A DNA stretch of 64,000 nt from Spirosoma sp. 48-14. GTDB lineage: Bacteria; Bacteroidota; Bacteroidia; Cytophagales; Spirosomataceae. A model generated the notes under the pieces. The model searched no databases, was not told the origin of the DNA, and saw nothing but the letters and a program-made list of their open reading frames with translations. The position numbers and the translations under genes are program-made. Location: positions 62,001 to 126,000 of the forward strand of contig NZ_MKUD01000006.1 of NCBI RefSeq assembly GCF_001898575.1, written 5' to 3'. Shown here one piece after another: positions 1 to 7,440 of this stretch. Numbering within the stretch: position 1 is the stretch's first letter; each line of letters opens with the position of its first letter.

Positions 1-686
1 TTTTCGATATGGATGGACGCGATGAAGACATCTTCTTCCTGTCGAATGGCCATATTTCGCCCGTATTTTATTCGGTACTGGCTCGGGCGGGTTACTTCCC
101 CTTGTCGGAACTGGCCACGTTCCGTAAGCTGGATAGCCGCCTACAGGGGCACCCAACCACTGCCGAACATCTGCCAGGGGTACGCATCGCATCGGGTTCG
201 CTGGGACAGGGTTTGTCGGTAGCGGCCGGAGCTGCTTATTCGAAAAAACTCAACGGCGATAAAAGCCATGTGTACGTGCTTATGGGCGATGGTGAGCAGC
301 AGGAAGGGCAGATTTGGGAGGCTGCTCAGTTTGCGCCCAACAAAAAACTTGGTAACCTGACCGCTGTCATCGATTTCAACCATGCGCAGATCGACGGTAA
401 AACCGATAACGTAAACAACAACCGCGATCTCGGTGCAAAATATGCTGCTTTTGGCTGGAATATCGAAGAAATGCAGGGTAACGACATGGCCGACGTAATC
501 AAAACCCTTCGCAAAGCGCAGGAAAACCCAGACGTGCCGACGTTGATTCTGATGCATACCGAAATGGGCTTCGGGGTCGACTACATGGTGGGTAGTTACA
601 AGTGGCATGGTGTAGCGCCAAACGCGGAGCAGCTACAGCAAGCTCTGAATCAACTGCCCCTAACTGTAGGTATGTCGGATTATTAA
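1..686 (+). CDS. Transketolase, N-terminal subunit (5' partial)
   Basis: Thiamine-diphosphate-binding half of a split transketolase, acting in the cytosolic non-oxidative pentose phosphate pathway by moving two-carbon ketol units between sugar phosphates. The reading frame is open from the window edge, so the true start lies upstream. Visible family motifs are SNGHISPVFYSVLARAGYF, GSLGQGL, and the ThDP/Mg motif GDGEQQEGQIWEAA followed by NHAQIDG. The partner C-terminal subunit (2322-3275) is normally the next gene, but here a two-gene ATPase/Toprim cassette sits between them. A large palindrome follows the stop codon directly. Identity is secure; only the N-terminus is missing. Confidence 0.95.
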   Translation, partial: FDMDGRDEDIFFLSNGHISPVFYSVLARAGYFPLSELATFRKLDSRLQGHPTTAEHLPGVRIASGSLGQGLSVAAGAAYSKKLNGDKSHVYVLMGDGEQQEGQIWEAAQFAPNKKLGNLTAVIDFNHAQIDGKTDNVNNNRDLGAKYAAFGWNIEEMQGNDMADVIKTLRKAQENPDVPTLILMHTEMGFGVDYMVGSYKWHGVAPNAEQLQQALNQLPLTVGMSDY

Positions 687-690
687 GACC

Positions 691-787
691 TGTAGAGACG
701 CGACACCTCGCGTCTCCTGACCTGATGGTTTTGGCTGACGTGAAAAATAGCTGACGCATAGGAGACGCGAGGTATCGCGTCTCTACA
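691..787. repeat. Nested palindrome, 27-bp inverted repeat
   Basis: Arms 691-717 and 761-787 are reverse complements with one mismatch in 27 bp. Each arm is itself a small palindrome (GAGACGCGA, 4-nt spacer, TCGCGTCTC), so either one long hairpin or two short ones can form. The 43-nt loop holds two direct GCTGACG copies. The element fills the gap between the transketolase N-subunit stop and the ATPase start and has no U-tract. It may be a terminator/processing site or a REP-like mobile palindrome. Confidence 0.85.
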
Positions 788-795
788 TAAATCCC

Positions 796-1749
796 ATGCA
801 AATCAAACGCTTAGTCATCGAAAATTTCAAGTCCATTGAACGGGTCGAGCTTATTGAGCCGAATCCGTTCACGGTCTTTGTCGGCCCCAACGGGTCGGGC
901 AAGTCGAATATTTTCGAGGCTTTGGAGTTTGTGAATGTAGCTTATCAATATAAAGAGGCTGTAAGTTTCTTCGGTGGCTTACCCAGCATTCAACGAAGAC
1001 AGAATAAAACTTCTAAGTTTGGTTTCAGGGCTGAAATAGGAAAGCTTTTTTTATTTTCCAATGATTTTGCAGGTATTGCTTCCTCTGAGCAGTCAACAGA
1101 TACTTCAACAGGGCTAGCTTATAGGGGAGAGGATTATAAGCATTTTATCGAAAGATTTAGCCGATTGTTTATCAATAACGAAAGCCTAGAAAAGTTTCGA
1201 TTGAACGATAGCTTACGTTTATCGCTTTCCGCGAAGAATCTTGAAAAAGTACTTAAGCGCGTTTTATCAAACGAAGTCGTAAGAGACGAAATCTTTGAGT
1301 GGCTTGAGCTATTCGTGCCAGGGTTTAAAGCTGTTGAAGTGGATGATCGAGATGAGTTACATTGGTTCGAAGATTCTGTTCCAAATTATTTTACCAAAGA
1401 CCTTATCTCCGACGGTACCTATAACATTCTGGCTCTTTTAACGGCCGTTTACCAAAGTGATAAGCCACAGTTTTTGTGCATTGAGGAGCCAGAGAATGGC
1501 CTACACCCGGATGTAATAAAAGAGTTTGTCAACCTTTGTCGCTATGCTTGTGAGCAAAAAGATCATTTTATTTGGCTAAATACACACTCGCAAACACTGG
1601 CTTCTCAATTGACCGCCGACGAGATTATTGTTGTCGATAAAGTAGAAGGCGCTACCCAGACCAAACAATTTAAAGGCCATGATTTCCACGGATTACGGAT
1701 GGATGAAGCCTGGCTAATGAATGCCTTGGGAGGTGGGCTTCCGTGGTAA
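796..1749 (+). CDS. AAA family ATPase (AAA_15/AAA_21, OLD-like), putative defence protein
   Basis: 317-residue SMC/ABC-type ATPase. Visible motifs: N-terminal IENFKSIERVEL strand typical of RecF/OLD ATPases, Walker A GPNGSGKSN (30-38), signature-like LISDG (203-207), Walker B FLCIEEPE (226-233) followed by NGLHPD, and an H-loop NTHSQ (262-266). There is no nuclease domain in the protein itself. The last codons overlap the next gene by 7 nt, so the two are almost certainly translationally coupled. ATPases of this type paired with a small Toprim-like partner form the core of several anti-phage systems (PARIS-like, AbiL-like, OLD-like). That this pair is defensive is inferred from architecture and from its odd position inside the transketolase operon. 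Part of the gene (about 940-1380) is more A+T-rich than its neighbours. Confidence 0.85.
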   Translation: MQIKRLVIENFKSIERVELIEPNPFTVFVGPNGSGKSNIFEALEFVNVAYQYKEAVSFFGGLPSIQRRQNKTSKFGFRAEIGKLFLFSNDFAGIASSEQSTDTSTGLAYRGEDYKHFIERFSRLFINNESLEKFRLNDSLRLSLSAKNLEKVLKRVLSNEVVRDEIFEWLELFVPGFKAVEVDDRDELHWFEDSVPNYFTKDLISDGTYNILALLTAVYQSDKPQFLCIEEPENGLHPDVIKEFVNLCRYACEQKDHFIWLNTHSQTLASQLTADEIIVVDKVEGATQTKQFKGHDFHGLRMDEAWLMNALGGGLPW

Positions 1750-2315
1750 AGATTGGATTTATTTGTGAAGGTAAAACCGAGAAAAATGTCATTGAGTCAG
1801 ACAGGTTTCAGCAGTGGCTAAGTCTGAATGGTTTTGATTGTTCATTGCCGGTAATCGATGCAAAAGGCAATGGTAATCTGTTACCGCACAAAATTGAAGC
1901 GTTGCGCCAGGAATTACTGGATCGCCATGTTCAGAAAATAGTCATTTTAACGGATATGGATGTTGACAGTTGTATTACATTGACAAAACAACGCATTACC
2001 GAGCGAGAAGGTCAACTTATCATTGTGGCTGTAAAGCAAATAGAAGCATGGTTTCTCAGTGATACGCCTACATTACAAAGTCTATTTGGCGATTCGACTT
2101 TTTCGTTCGAATATCCAGAACAAGAAACGAATCCATTCTTTACACTTCAACAACTGCTTTTAACGAAAACGAATCGAGGAGTAGGCAGTAAATCTATTTT
2201 AGTAAGCCGTATGCTTAAATACGGTTTCACGATTGAAAATGCTGCTCAACATCCTAATTGCCCGAGTGCCACTTATTTTCTAACTAAATTGCAAACCCTC
2301 GCTTCGGCGAATTAA
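1743..2315 (+). CDS. DUF4276/RloB-like Toprim-fold protein, partner of the ATPase
   Basis: 190 residues, GTG start inside the end of the ATPase gene. The N-terminus has the Toprim-like strand GFICEGKTEKNVI with Glu9, then LTDMDVDS (Asp71, Asp73, Asp75) as the likely metal-binding acidic cluster, followed by KQIEAWFLSD (98-107), which is characteristic of the DUF4276 family, and a C-terminal CPSATYFL segment. Proteins of this family are commonly encoded next to AAA_15/21 ATPases. The likely role is the nuclease or effector arm of an ATPase-controlled system; whether it cuts DNA, tRNA or something else cannot be told from sequence. It ends 6 nt before the transketolase C-subunit start, so it is probably co-transcribed with that gene. 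Confidence 0.75.
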   Translation: MVKIGFICEGKTEKNVIESDRFQQWLSLNGFDCSLPVIDAKGNGNLLPHKIEALRQELLDRHVQKIVILTDMDVDSCITLTKQRITEREGQLIIVAVKQIEAWFLSDTPTLQSLFGDSTFSFEYPEQETNPFFTLQQLLLTKTNRGVGSKSILVSRMLKYGFTIENAAQHPNCPSATYFLTKLQTLASAN

Positions 2316-2321
2316 TAGATT

Positions 2322-3275
2322 ATGAAAAAATACGAGTTCACCGAGAAAAAAGATACCCGCTCAGGCTTTGGCGCGGGCATTGCCGAACTGGGCAAAACAC
2401 ATCCTAATGTGGTAGCACTTACCGCCGATCTGGCCGGATCACTCAAGCTTGACACATTCATCAAGGAAAATCCTGATCGGTTTATCCAGTGCGGTATTGC
2501 GGAGGCCAACATGATTGGGGTATCAGCGGGGTTGACCATTGGCGGGCATATTCCGTTTGCTACCACGTTTGCCAACTTCGCAACGGGCCGCGTGTATGAC
2601 CAGATTCGTCAGTCGGTTGCGTATTCGAACAAAAACGTCAAAATCTGTGCTTCACACGCGGGCCTAACCCTGGGTGAAGATGGCGCTACACACCAGATTC
2701 TGGAAGATTTGGGCATGATGAAAATGTTGCCGAACATGACCGTCATCAATCCCTGCGATTACAACCAGACCAAGGCCGCTACCATCGCCATTGCCGATCA
2801 CGAAGGGCCGGTGTATCTGCGGTTTGGCCGTCCAGTTATTCCTGTGTTTACGCCTGCCGATCAAAAGTTTGAAATCGGTAAAGCTTGGACCGTCAATGAA
2901 GGAAGTGACGTATCGATTTTCTGTACAGGTCACCTGGTCTGGGAAGCCATTAAAGCCGGTGAAATCCTGTCTCAGGAAGGAATTGAAGCCGACATTATCA
3001 ACATTCATACGATTAAGCCGTTAGATGAAGAGGCTATACTGGCATCGGTGAAGAAAACGGGCTGTGCCGTTTCGGCCGAAGAGCATATGCTGAATGGTGG
3101 GCTGGGCGATAGTGTCGCACAAGTACTGGCCCGCAATTATCCGGCTCCGCTCGAATACGTTGGCGTTCACGATACCTTCGGGGAAAGCGGAACACCTGAT
3201 CAACTGATGCAGAAATATGGCCTCACTGCCGACAAGATTGTTGAGCAGGTAAAGAAAGTAATGGCAAGAAAATGA
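2322..3275 (+). CDS. Transketolase, C-terminal subunit
   Basis: 317 residues holding the pyrimidine-binding and C-terminal domains of the split enzyme. The catalytic glutamate lies in CGIAEANMIGVSAGL (Glu61), which protonates the ThDP aminopyrimidine, and the family motifs THQILEDLGMMK and YLRFGRP are present. The C-terminal third (from about residue 190) is the transketolase C domain, with the segment HTIKPLDEEAI. The N-subunit is encoded at 1-686. Length is normal for the small split subunit and no residue appears to be missing, so the enzyme should be functional despite the inserted cassette. Confidence 0.95.
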   Translation: MKKYEFTEKKDTRSGFGAGIAELGKTHPNVVALTADLAGSLKLDTFIKENPDRFIQCGIAEANMIGVSAGLTIGGHIPFATTFANFATGRVYDQIRQSVAYSNKNVKICASHAGLTLGEDGATHQILEDLGMMKMLPNMTVINPCDYNQTKAATIAIADHEGPVYLRFGRPVIPVFTPADQKFEIGKAWTVNEGSDVSIFCTGHLVWEAIKAGEILSQEGIEADIINIHTIKPLDEEAILASVKKTGCAVSAEEHMLNGGLGDSVAQVLARNYPAPLEYVGVHDTFGESGTPDQLMQKYGLTADKIVEQVKKVMARK

Positions 3276-3280
3276 GTAGT

Positions 3281-3373
3281 TAGGAGTTAGGAGCGAGGAG
3301 TGAGAATGGCTGACGCTTTAACAGATTCGTGCGTTGGCCATTCTCACTCCTCGCTCCTCACTCCTAACTCCTA
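3281..3373. repeat. Long inverted repeat with 7-nt-unit arms and GGCTGACGC core
   Basis: Arm 3281-3310 (30 nt) matches the reverse complement of 3337-3373 perfectly, except that the second arm has one extra 7-nt unit (CACTCCT). Arms are built from variants of a TAGGAGT/GAGGAGT unit. The centre reads GGCTGACGC, 14 nt, GCGTTGGCC. It lies between the transketolase C-subunit stop and the ECF sigma start and has no U-tract. An upstream ATG for the sigma gene (3334) falls inside this repeat and was rejected for that reason. Confidence 0.85.
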
Positions 3374-3381
3374 AAAGAATA

Positions 3382-3954
3382 ATGACTGACGAAGAACTCC
3401 TCGCCAAATTTCGCGATCCGTCGAGCCGAAATTATGCCTTTAATCTGCTGGTGCGCAAGTATCAGCAGAAAATCTATTGGCATATCCGGAAGATGGTTAT
3501 TGATCACGATGATGCCGATGACCTGGTGCAGGAAACGTTCATAAAAGTCTGGAATAGCCTGGAACAGTTTCGGGGTGATAGTCAGTTATATACCTGGATT
3601 TATCGGATTGCTACCAACGAGTGTCTTAACTATCTGAATAAGAAACGTCGCCGATTCTTTTTGCCGATTGGGGATGTAGAAGGGGAGTTGATGGAAAAAC
3701 TGGAAACCAATGCCGCCTACGTAACGTCGGGCAACGATCCCAGTGGCGAAGACGTACAGTTGAAGTTACAGAAAGCGTTGCTGAAACTACCCGACAAACA
3801 GCGTTTGGTTTTCAATATGAAGTATTTCGACGATATGAAATATGAAGATATTTCCGAAATTACAGGAACATCTGTTGGGGCTTTAAAGGCATCGTACCAC
3901 CTTGCCGTTAAGAAGATTGAAGATTTTTTTAATAACTCGGATACAGACGATTAA
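3382..3954 (+). CDS. ECF-type RNA polymerase sigma-70 factor
   Basis: 190 residues from the ATG at 3382. Region 2 reads LVRKYQQKIYWHIRKMVIDH, DDADDLVQETFIKVW and YTWIYRIATNECLNYL; region 4 reads LPDKQRLVFNMKYFDDMKYEDI, then ISEITGTSVGALKASYHLAVKKI as the helix-turn-helix. This is the usual ECF layout without region 3. The start was chosen because the longer frame would translate part of an inverted repeat. The next gene looks like its anti-sigma factor, and a Spy-like periplasmic protein follows, so an envelope-stress circuit is plausible. Confidence 0.93.
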   Translation: MTDEELLAKFRDPSSRNYAFNLLVRKYQQKIYWHIRKMVIDHDDADDLVQETFIKVWNSLEQFRGDSQLYTWIYRIATNECLNYLNKKRRRFFLPIGDVEGELMEKLETNAAYVTSGNDPSGEDVQLKLQKALLKLPDKQRLVFNMKYFDDMKYEDISEITGTSVGALKASYHLAVKKIEDFFNNSDTDD

Positions 3955-4029
3955 ACCTAGTGCCCTTGATTCTGTCAAATCTTAAAATATTTTAAGATAC
4001 CTGAATTGTGTGAGACACACACCAGAGCA

Positions 4030-4494
4030 ATGAACGATAATAAACATTTCCGGCTTGATGAATTGCCGCCTGAACATCCGCTTAGGCAGCTTCCGTTTAC
4101 AGCGCCAGACGGTTATTTCGATGACCTGCCGTCGCGTGTTCAGGCTCGTGTTGTCCGAAAACCCAAGCCTGCCTTCCAGATCAGCTGGTCGTGGCAACGT
4201 ACGGCGGCATCGCTGGCAGGGGCTAGCCTGATTGCCCTGCTGGTCCGGCAAACGTTACCGCAACGGCAGGAGTCGCTGGGTAGCGAAGCCCTGGCGGGTG
4301 TAAGTGACGATGCTATTGCCGCTTATCTCGAAGATCAGGGCGTTAGCGCATATGAATTGGCTGATGTTCAGCAAATTCATTCTTCGTTGGGTAGCGATAC
4401 CTCAGCGATTCAGTTTCTGAACGTAGCACCGGCCGATATTCAGGAGCTTATTCAGGAGCAGAATCCTGGAGACAACGCAAAGGTCGGCTCCTGA
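4030..4494 (+). CDS. Putative anti-sigma factor, single-pass membrane protein
   Basis: 154 residues from ATG 4030. The N-terminal cytoplasmic part contains LPPEHPLRQLPFTAPDGYF, a pattern common in small Bacteroidota proteins encoded after ECF sigma genes. One membrane helix follows at about residues 58-75 (AASLAGASLIALLV). The periplasmic part has repeated short helical motifs (DDAIAAYLEDQGVSAYEL and ADIQELIQEQ). It sits 75 nt after the sigma gene and 26 nt before a Spy-like gene on the same strand. The anti-sigma role is inferred from position and topology; no zinc-binding ZAS motif is visible. Confidence 0.6.
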   Translation: MNDNKHFRLDELPPEHPLRQLPFTAPDGYFDDLPSRVQARVVRKPKPAFQISWSWQRTAASLAGASLIALLVRQTLPQRQESLGSEALAGVSDDAIAAYLEDQGVSAYELADVQQIHSSLGSDTSAIQFLNVAPADIQELIQEQNPGDNAKVGS

Positions 4495-4520
4495 TTTTAT
4501 GAATGGTTAACTTTACCACA

Positions 4521-4952
4521 ATGAGACACGCATGGATTGGTTGGTTGCTTGCCCTGTTAGTAACGACTCAGGTAGCCAACGCACAAAATGACCTAAACGG
4601 ACGCCAGAAAATTGAATCGGCTAAAATTGGAATGATCACCAATCGGTTGAATCTGACAACCGATCAGGCTCCTCAATTTTGGGCGATTTATAACGATTAC
4701 AATGCCAAGAAGCAAGAACTGAACCGGCGGATTCGGCAATTGAATAATGAGCCTAATCGGTTTAATCTGAATGATGATCAACTGAAAAATGGGCTTCGGG
4801 AAACCAATGCGACCAAACAAAAACTCGCCGACCTGGACGACGAGTATATGGAGCGATTTCTGAAAGTAATTAGCCCAGCCCAGTTGCGAGAGCTTTATAA
4901 GACTGAGCAGATGTTTAATCAGATGCTGCTCAAACGATTGAATCAGGAATAA
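4521..4952 (+). CDS. Spy/CpxP-like periplasmic protein
   Basis: 143 residues with a clear Sec signal peptide (MRHAWIGWLLALLVTTQVANA, cleavage before QND). The mature part is wholly helical and charged, with LTTDQAPQFWAIYNDY near the N-terminus and ISPAQLRELYKTEQMF near the C-terminus, which resemble the paired LTxxQ segments of Spy/CpxP-type chaperones. The ATG at 4521 was preferred over one six codons upstream because it begins exactly at the signal peptide. As third gene after sigma and putative anti-sigma it may be the effector or sensor of that system. A strong terminator follows. Confidence 0.65.
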   Translation: MRHAWIGWLLALLVTTQVANAQNDLNGRQKIESAKIGMITNRLNLTTDQAPQFWAIYNDYNAKKQELNRRIRQLNNEPNRFNLNDDQLKNGLRETNATKQKLADLDDEYMERFLKVISPAQLRELYKTEQMFNQMLLKRLNQE

Positions 4953-4985
4953 AAAACCGCACCGGCTGACCACCGGTGCGGTTTT
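4953..4985. terminator. Bidirectional intrinsic terminator
   Basis: 13-bp perfect stem AAAACCGCACCGG / CCGGTGCGGTTTT with a 7-nt loop, A-rich before and T-rich after, so it works on both strands. It separates the Spy-like gene from the convergent LiaF-like gene ending at 4989. Confidence 0.9.
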
Positions 4986-4988
4986 GAT

Positions 4989-6017
4989 TTAGTAGCGTAC
5001 TACTTTAAAATGCGAGATGCCGCCATCGAAACGAATCGTCATCTTTTTAGCCGCTGCATCATAGCCGGGGCTTAGGTATTCGCCACCCCCAACATTGGTA
5101 AAGTCATCTAATTCTTCCAGATTCAGGGCGCCATCTTTTTTGATCCGGCATCCTACTTCTTTTGGAACTCGTACTGTAACCGAAGCGGCCCCTACATCGA
5201 GTTTGATGTCCGCCTGATCGGCTTTGGCACCAAGTTTCAGGTCGAGGTCAGCGGCACCAACGCCCAACTTCAAGCTTTTAACGGCATAGGCGCTCAAATC
5301 CAGGTCGCCCGAGCCAGCGCCCAGCGCAACATCCATCGACCAGACAGGCTTGGCGTTCAAATGTATATCGACCCGATTTTCGTAATGCCCATCTTTCAGA
5401 TCGAAGTGCTGATCCTCATCTTTTGGCTTTAATTCGATCGTCGGGATATGGGTAGTTTCGTCCTGGTCAACCGACATTGAATAAAGACCAACGGTCTGCT
5501 TCGTATCCGCCTTGATAAGTTCGGTGCTGGGTTCGCCGATCGTAAACTTTCCGGCTCCACCTGCGAGCTTTAACACGGCTTCACGGGTGTCGGCGTCCAT
5601 ATTCTCAACGAAGGTGTTTGAATGAACTTCGTCGCTATCGGTATTCCGGCGTTCGCGCTCCGCCCGATAGTCGTCTTCGTTATCATCGTCGTCATTATTG
5701 TTATAATTCCTGTCGTCATCATCATCGTCATGATGCCAGCGCATATGGAATCCTTCGTCGTCCTTGTGGCGGTTATGTGAAAAGAAGCCAAACAGTGTTG
5801 TGGGCACAGCCACTGCCAGCATGATCGTTGTAATAAAGGCGGCAGGATTAGCCCGGCGCTCCAGAATCAGGTGAACGCCCGCCAAGATTAGTAAGGCCGG
5901 CCACAGATTGACCAGTGAATGCCAATCGACGTCGAGCCAGCCTGCTCGCCGGGCCAGGAATAATACCCCCAGCGTCAGCAGAAAAATCCCCCAGAATAAT
6001 CCGTTTCTTCGTTGCAT
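4989..6017 (-). CDS. LiaF/toastrack-type membrane protein with Asp/Asn-rich linker
   Basis: 342 residues from the ATG at 6017 (MQRRNGLFWG). Membrane helices at about 5-25, 35-52 and 57-78 form a DUF5668/LiaI-type hairpin, followed by an acidic low-complexity linker with runs of Asp and Asn around residues 95-135. The C-terminal half is a beta-rich putative-adhesin/toastrack domain with repeated strands such as LGAGSGDLDLSAYAVK, LGVGAADLDLKLGA and LDVGAASVTVRVP. LiaF-like proteins modulate envelope-stress signalling. It follows the PspC gene on the same strand, separated by an inverted repeat, and an earlier in-frame ATG lies within that repeat. Confidence 0.7.
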   Translation of the reverse strand: MQRRNGLFWGIFLLTLGVLFLARRAGWLDVDWHSLVNLWPALLILAGVHLILERRANPAAFITTIMLAVAVPTTLFGFFSHNRHKDDEGFHMRWHHDDDDDDRNYNNNDDDDNEDDYRAERERRNTDSDEVHSNTFVENMDADTREAVLKLAGGAGKFTIGEPSTELIKADTKQTVGLYSMSVDQDETTHIPTIELKPKDEDQHFDLKDGHYENRVDIHLNAKPVWSMDVALGAGSGDLDLSAYAVKSLKLGVGAADLDLKLGAKADQADIKLDVGAASVTVRVPKEVGCRIKKDGALNLEELDDFTNVGGGEYLSPGYDAAAKKMTIRFDGGISHFKVVRY

Positions 6018-6026
6018 GTGTTTATA

Positions 6027-6077
6027 GGTAGGATATATGATGTGTAGGGTAAGACTACTACATATCATATATCCTAC
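6027..6077. repeat. AT-rich inverted repeat
   Basis: Arms 6027-6047 and 6057-6077 (21 nt, two mismatches) flank a 9-nt loop between the PspC gene and the LiaF-like gene on the minus strand. The unit GGATATATGATGT recurs just downstream (around 6071-6085). It may reduce read-through from pspC into the second gene or be a member of the hairpin family seen elsewhere here. Confidence 0.65.
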
Positions 6078-6092
6078 ATCATATATATAAAG

Positions 6093-6557
6093 TTACAGCG
6101 TTCCGTTCGGGTCGTTGTTGTTTGTATCGTAAGGAGGTCTGATCCGGTCTTTAAAGATTAACCATAATCCGAGGGCAATCAGCATGAACGGCCACAGATC
6201 GCCGAAGTCAATGTCTAAGTAGCGGTCAAGAAGGAACAAAACACCCAGGATAATCAGGACGACCCCGCCAATGATGCTACGATCGGGAGAGGCAGGTTTG
6301 TTGGGATTGTAGGGATTCATGGAAAAATAAGGATTAGAGAAAGCTGTTGAAGGAGTCACTACACCATCTGCACGTCGTTCGGGTAGAACGATCCACATGA
6401 TGATGTAAATAATTACAGCCGGAAAATGCGGCAAAAAAATTCCGATTACAAAAAGTATGCGTACTAATGCACGGTCAATGCCAAAATAATCGGCCAAACC
6501 AGCGCATACACCCCCAATCTGGGCCTGGTCGGCAATACGTTCCAATCGCTTGTTCAT
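6093..6557 (-). CDS. PspC-domain membrane protein
   Basis: 154 residues. The N-terminus is a PspC domain: RIADQAQIGGVCAGLADYFGI then DRALVRILFVIGIF and a second helix YIIMWIVLPER. The C-terminal part (about 90-150) carries two further hydrophobic helices, GGVVLIILGVLFLLDRYLDID and LWPFMLIALGLWLIF, of the LiaI/DUF5668 type. PspC proteins sense inner-membrane stress in phage-shock-type responses. Together with the following LiaF-like gene and the convergent ECF cluster it suggests an envelope-stress locus. Confidence 0.85.
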   Translation of the reverse strand: MNKRLERIADQAQIGGVCAGLADYFGIDRALVRILFVIGIFLPHFPAVIIYIIMWIVLPERRADGVVTPSTAFSNPYFSMNPYNPNKPASPDRSIIGGVVLIILGVLFLLDRYLDIDFGDLWPFMLIALGLWLIFKDRIRPPYDTNNNDPNGTL

Positions 6558-6700
6558 GGCTTCTTTGTGTTTAAAACCGATGTAAACCTAGCCGATTGTG
6601 TGATGCCAGGAAAGCAGAATCGGAAGAATGGACGCGGTTATGGATAGAAGTATGTTTTCAATGATAGTAGGTAATGCATAGTAGTGGTTTGTATTGGTAA

Positions 6701-6772
6701 ATCGTATTGGGAGTGAGGAGGGCTGACGCGAAAGATTTATGGTGCGTCAGCCCTCCTCACTCCCAATACGAT
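6701..6772. repeat. Perfect 29-bp inverted repeat with GGCTGACGC core
   Basis: Arms 6701-6729 and 6744-6772 are perfect reverse complements around a 14-nt loop. The inner ends are GGCTGACGC and GCGTCAGCC, the same core and loop length as the repeat at 3281-3373. It lies between the convergent-free ends of the TrpF-like gene (stop 6788) and the PspC promoter region. No U-tract is present. Confidence 0.9.
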
Positions 6773-6787
6773 CTACTAATACTGATT

Positions 6788-7408
6788 TTATTCTTCTTCA
6801 ATCGCTTCCAGAATATCCATCAGTTCACCGAACTCTTTGTTTCCAGGCTGTTCTTCGTCGCCACCGCTCAAAGCGATACCCCGCACGGGTAAGACAGCTA
6901 ATAAATCGTGAACATTTTGGGCCGATATACCCGTACCAAGTAAGATCGGATACCGGGAGGCCAACTGCATAAGAACTGCTTTTAGCTCATCGTCGAAGTG
7001 AAGAGCCCCATTACTTTCAAGTAGTATGTAGTCGGCGGTCGAAGCGCCTGTATGAAACAGGGTATCGAGCTGGTCAAGTGTCATTAGCGATACATCGACA
7101 CGCAGGATCAGGTTTTTGTCGAAGGGGCTCAGGTAGGGGAGCAAAGCAGCCTCATCGATTTGCAATATATCCGGTTGATAGGTAGCCAGTAACTGCTCAA
7201 TACGATCCAGATCGGTAGCTGACGTTTCGCCAACAATCTGGACTCCAGCTACCCACCCTCTGATTTCCTCAAACTTGCGCGGTTCGATGTAATCGGGGGA
7301 ATCGATATCCATCGAGAAGCCGAGCATATCAACACCCATACCTGCACAATATCGGGCATCGCTCAGGTTGGTCACATTTGAGATTTTAACGAGGGTTTTG
7401 AGTGCCAT
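6788..7408 (-). CDS. Phosphoribosylanthranilate isomerase (TrpF)-like protein, catalytic residues replaced
   Basis: 206 residues with the TrpF beta/alpha-barrel order. The N-terminal motif that is KICG in active enzymes reads KISN (residues 8-11), so the catalytic cysteine is a serine. The strand that carries the general acid Asp (LLD in active enzymes) reads LLESNG here, an Asp-to-Glu change. The phosphate-gripping loops are recognisable: GTGISAQNV and ALSGGDEEQPGNKEF. No other trp gene is nearby. It may be a paralogue with a different substrate or a non-catalytic protein; membership of the superfamily is fairly sure, the activity is not. Confidence 0.7.
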   Translation of the reverse strand: MALKTLVKISNVTNLSDARYCAGMGVDMLGFSMDIDSPDYIEPRKFEEIRGWVAGVQIVGETSATDLDRIEQLLATYQPDILQIDEAALLPYLSPFDKNLILRVDVSLMTLDQLDTLFHTGASTADYILLESNGALHFDDELKAVLMQLASRYPILLGTGISAQNVHDLLAVLPVRGIALSGGDEEQPGNKEFGELMDILEAIEEE

Positions 7409-7440
7409 AATTGGATGGAGTAGTAATCTATAAAAGTCGC

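Noticed and set aside
141..608. Minus-strand frame within transketolase
   Set aside because: Antisense shadow of a certain gene.
1..3275. Split transketolase as a pseudogene broken by an insertion
   Set aside because: Two-subunit transketolases are normal; both halves have complete motifs and natural ends, so the inserted genes separate but do not break them.
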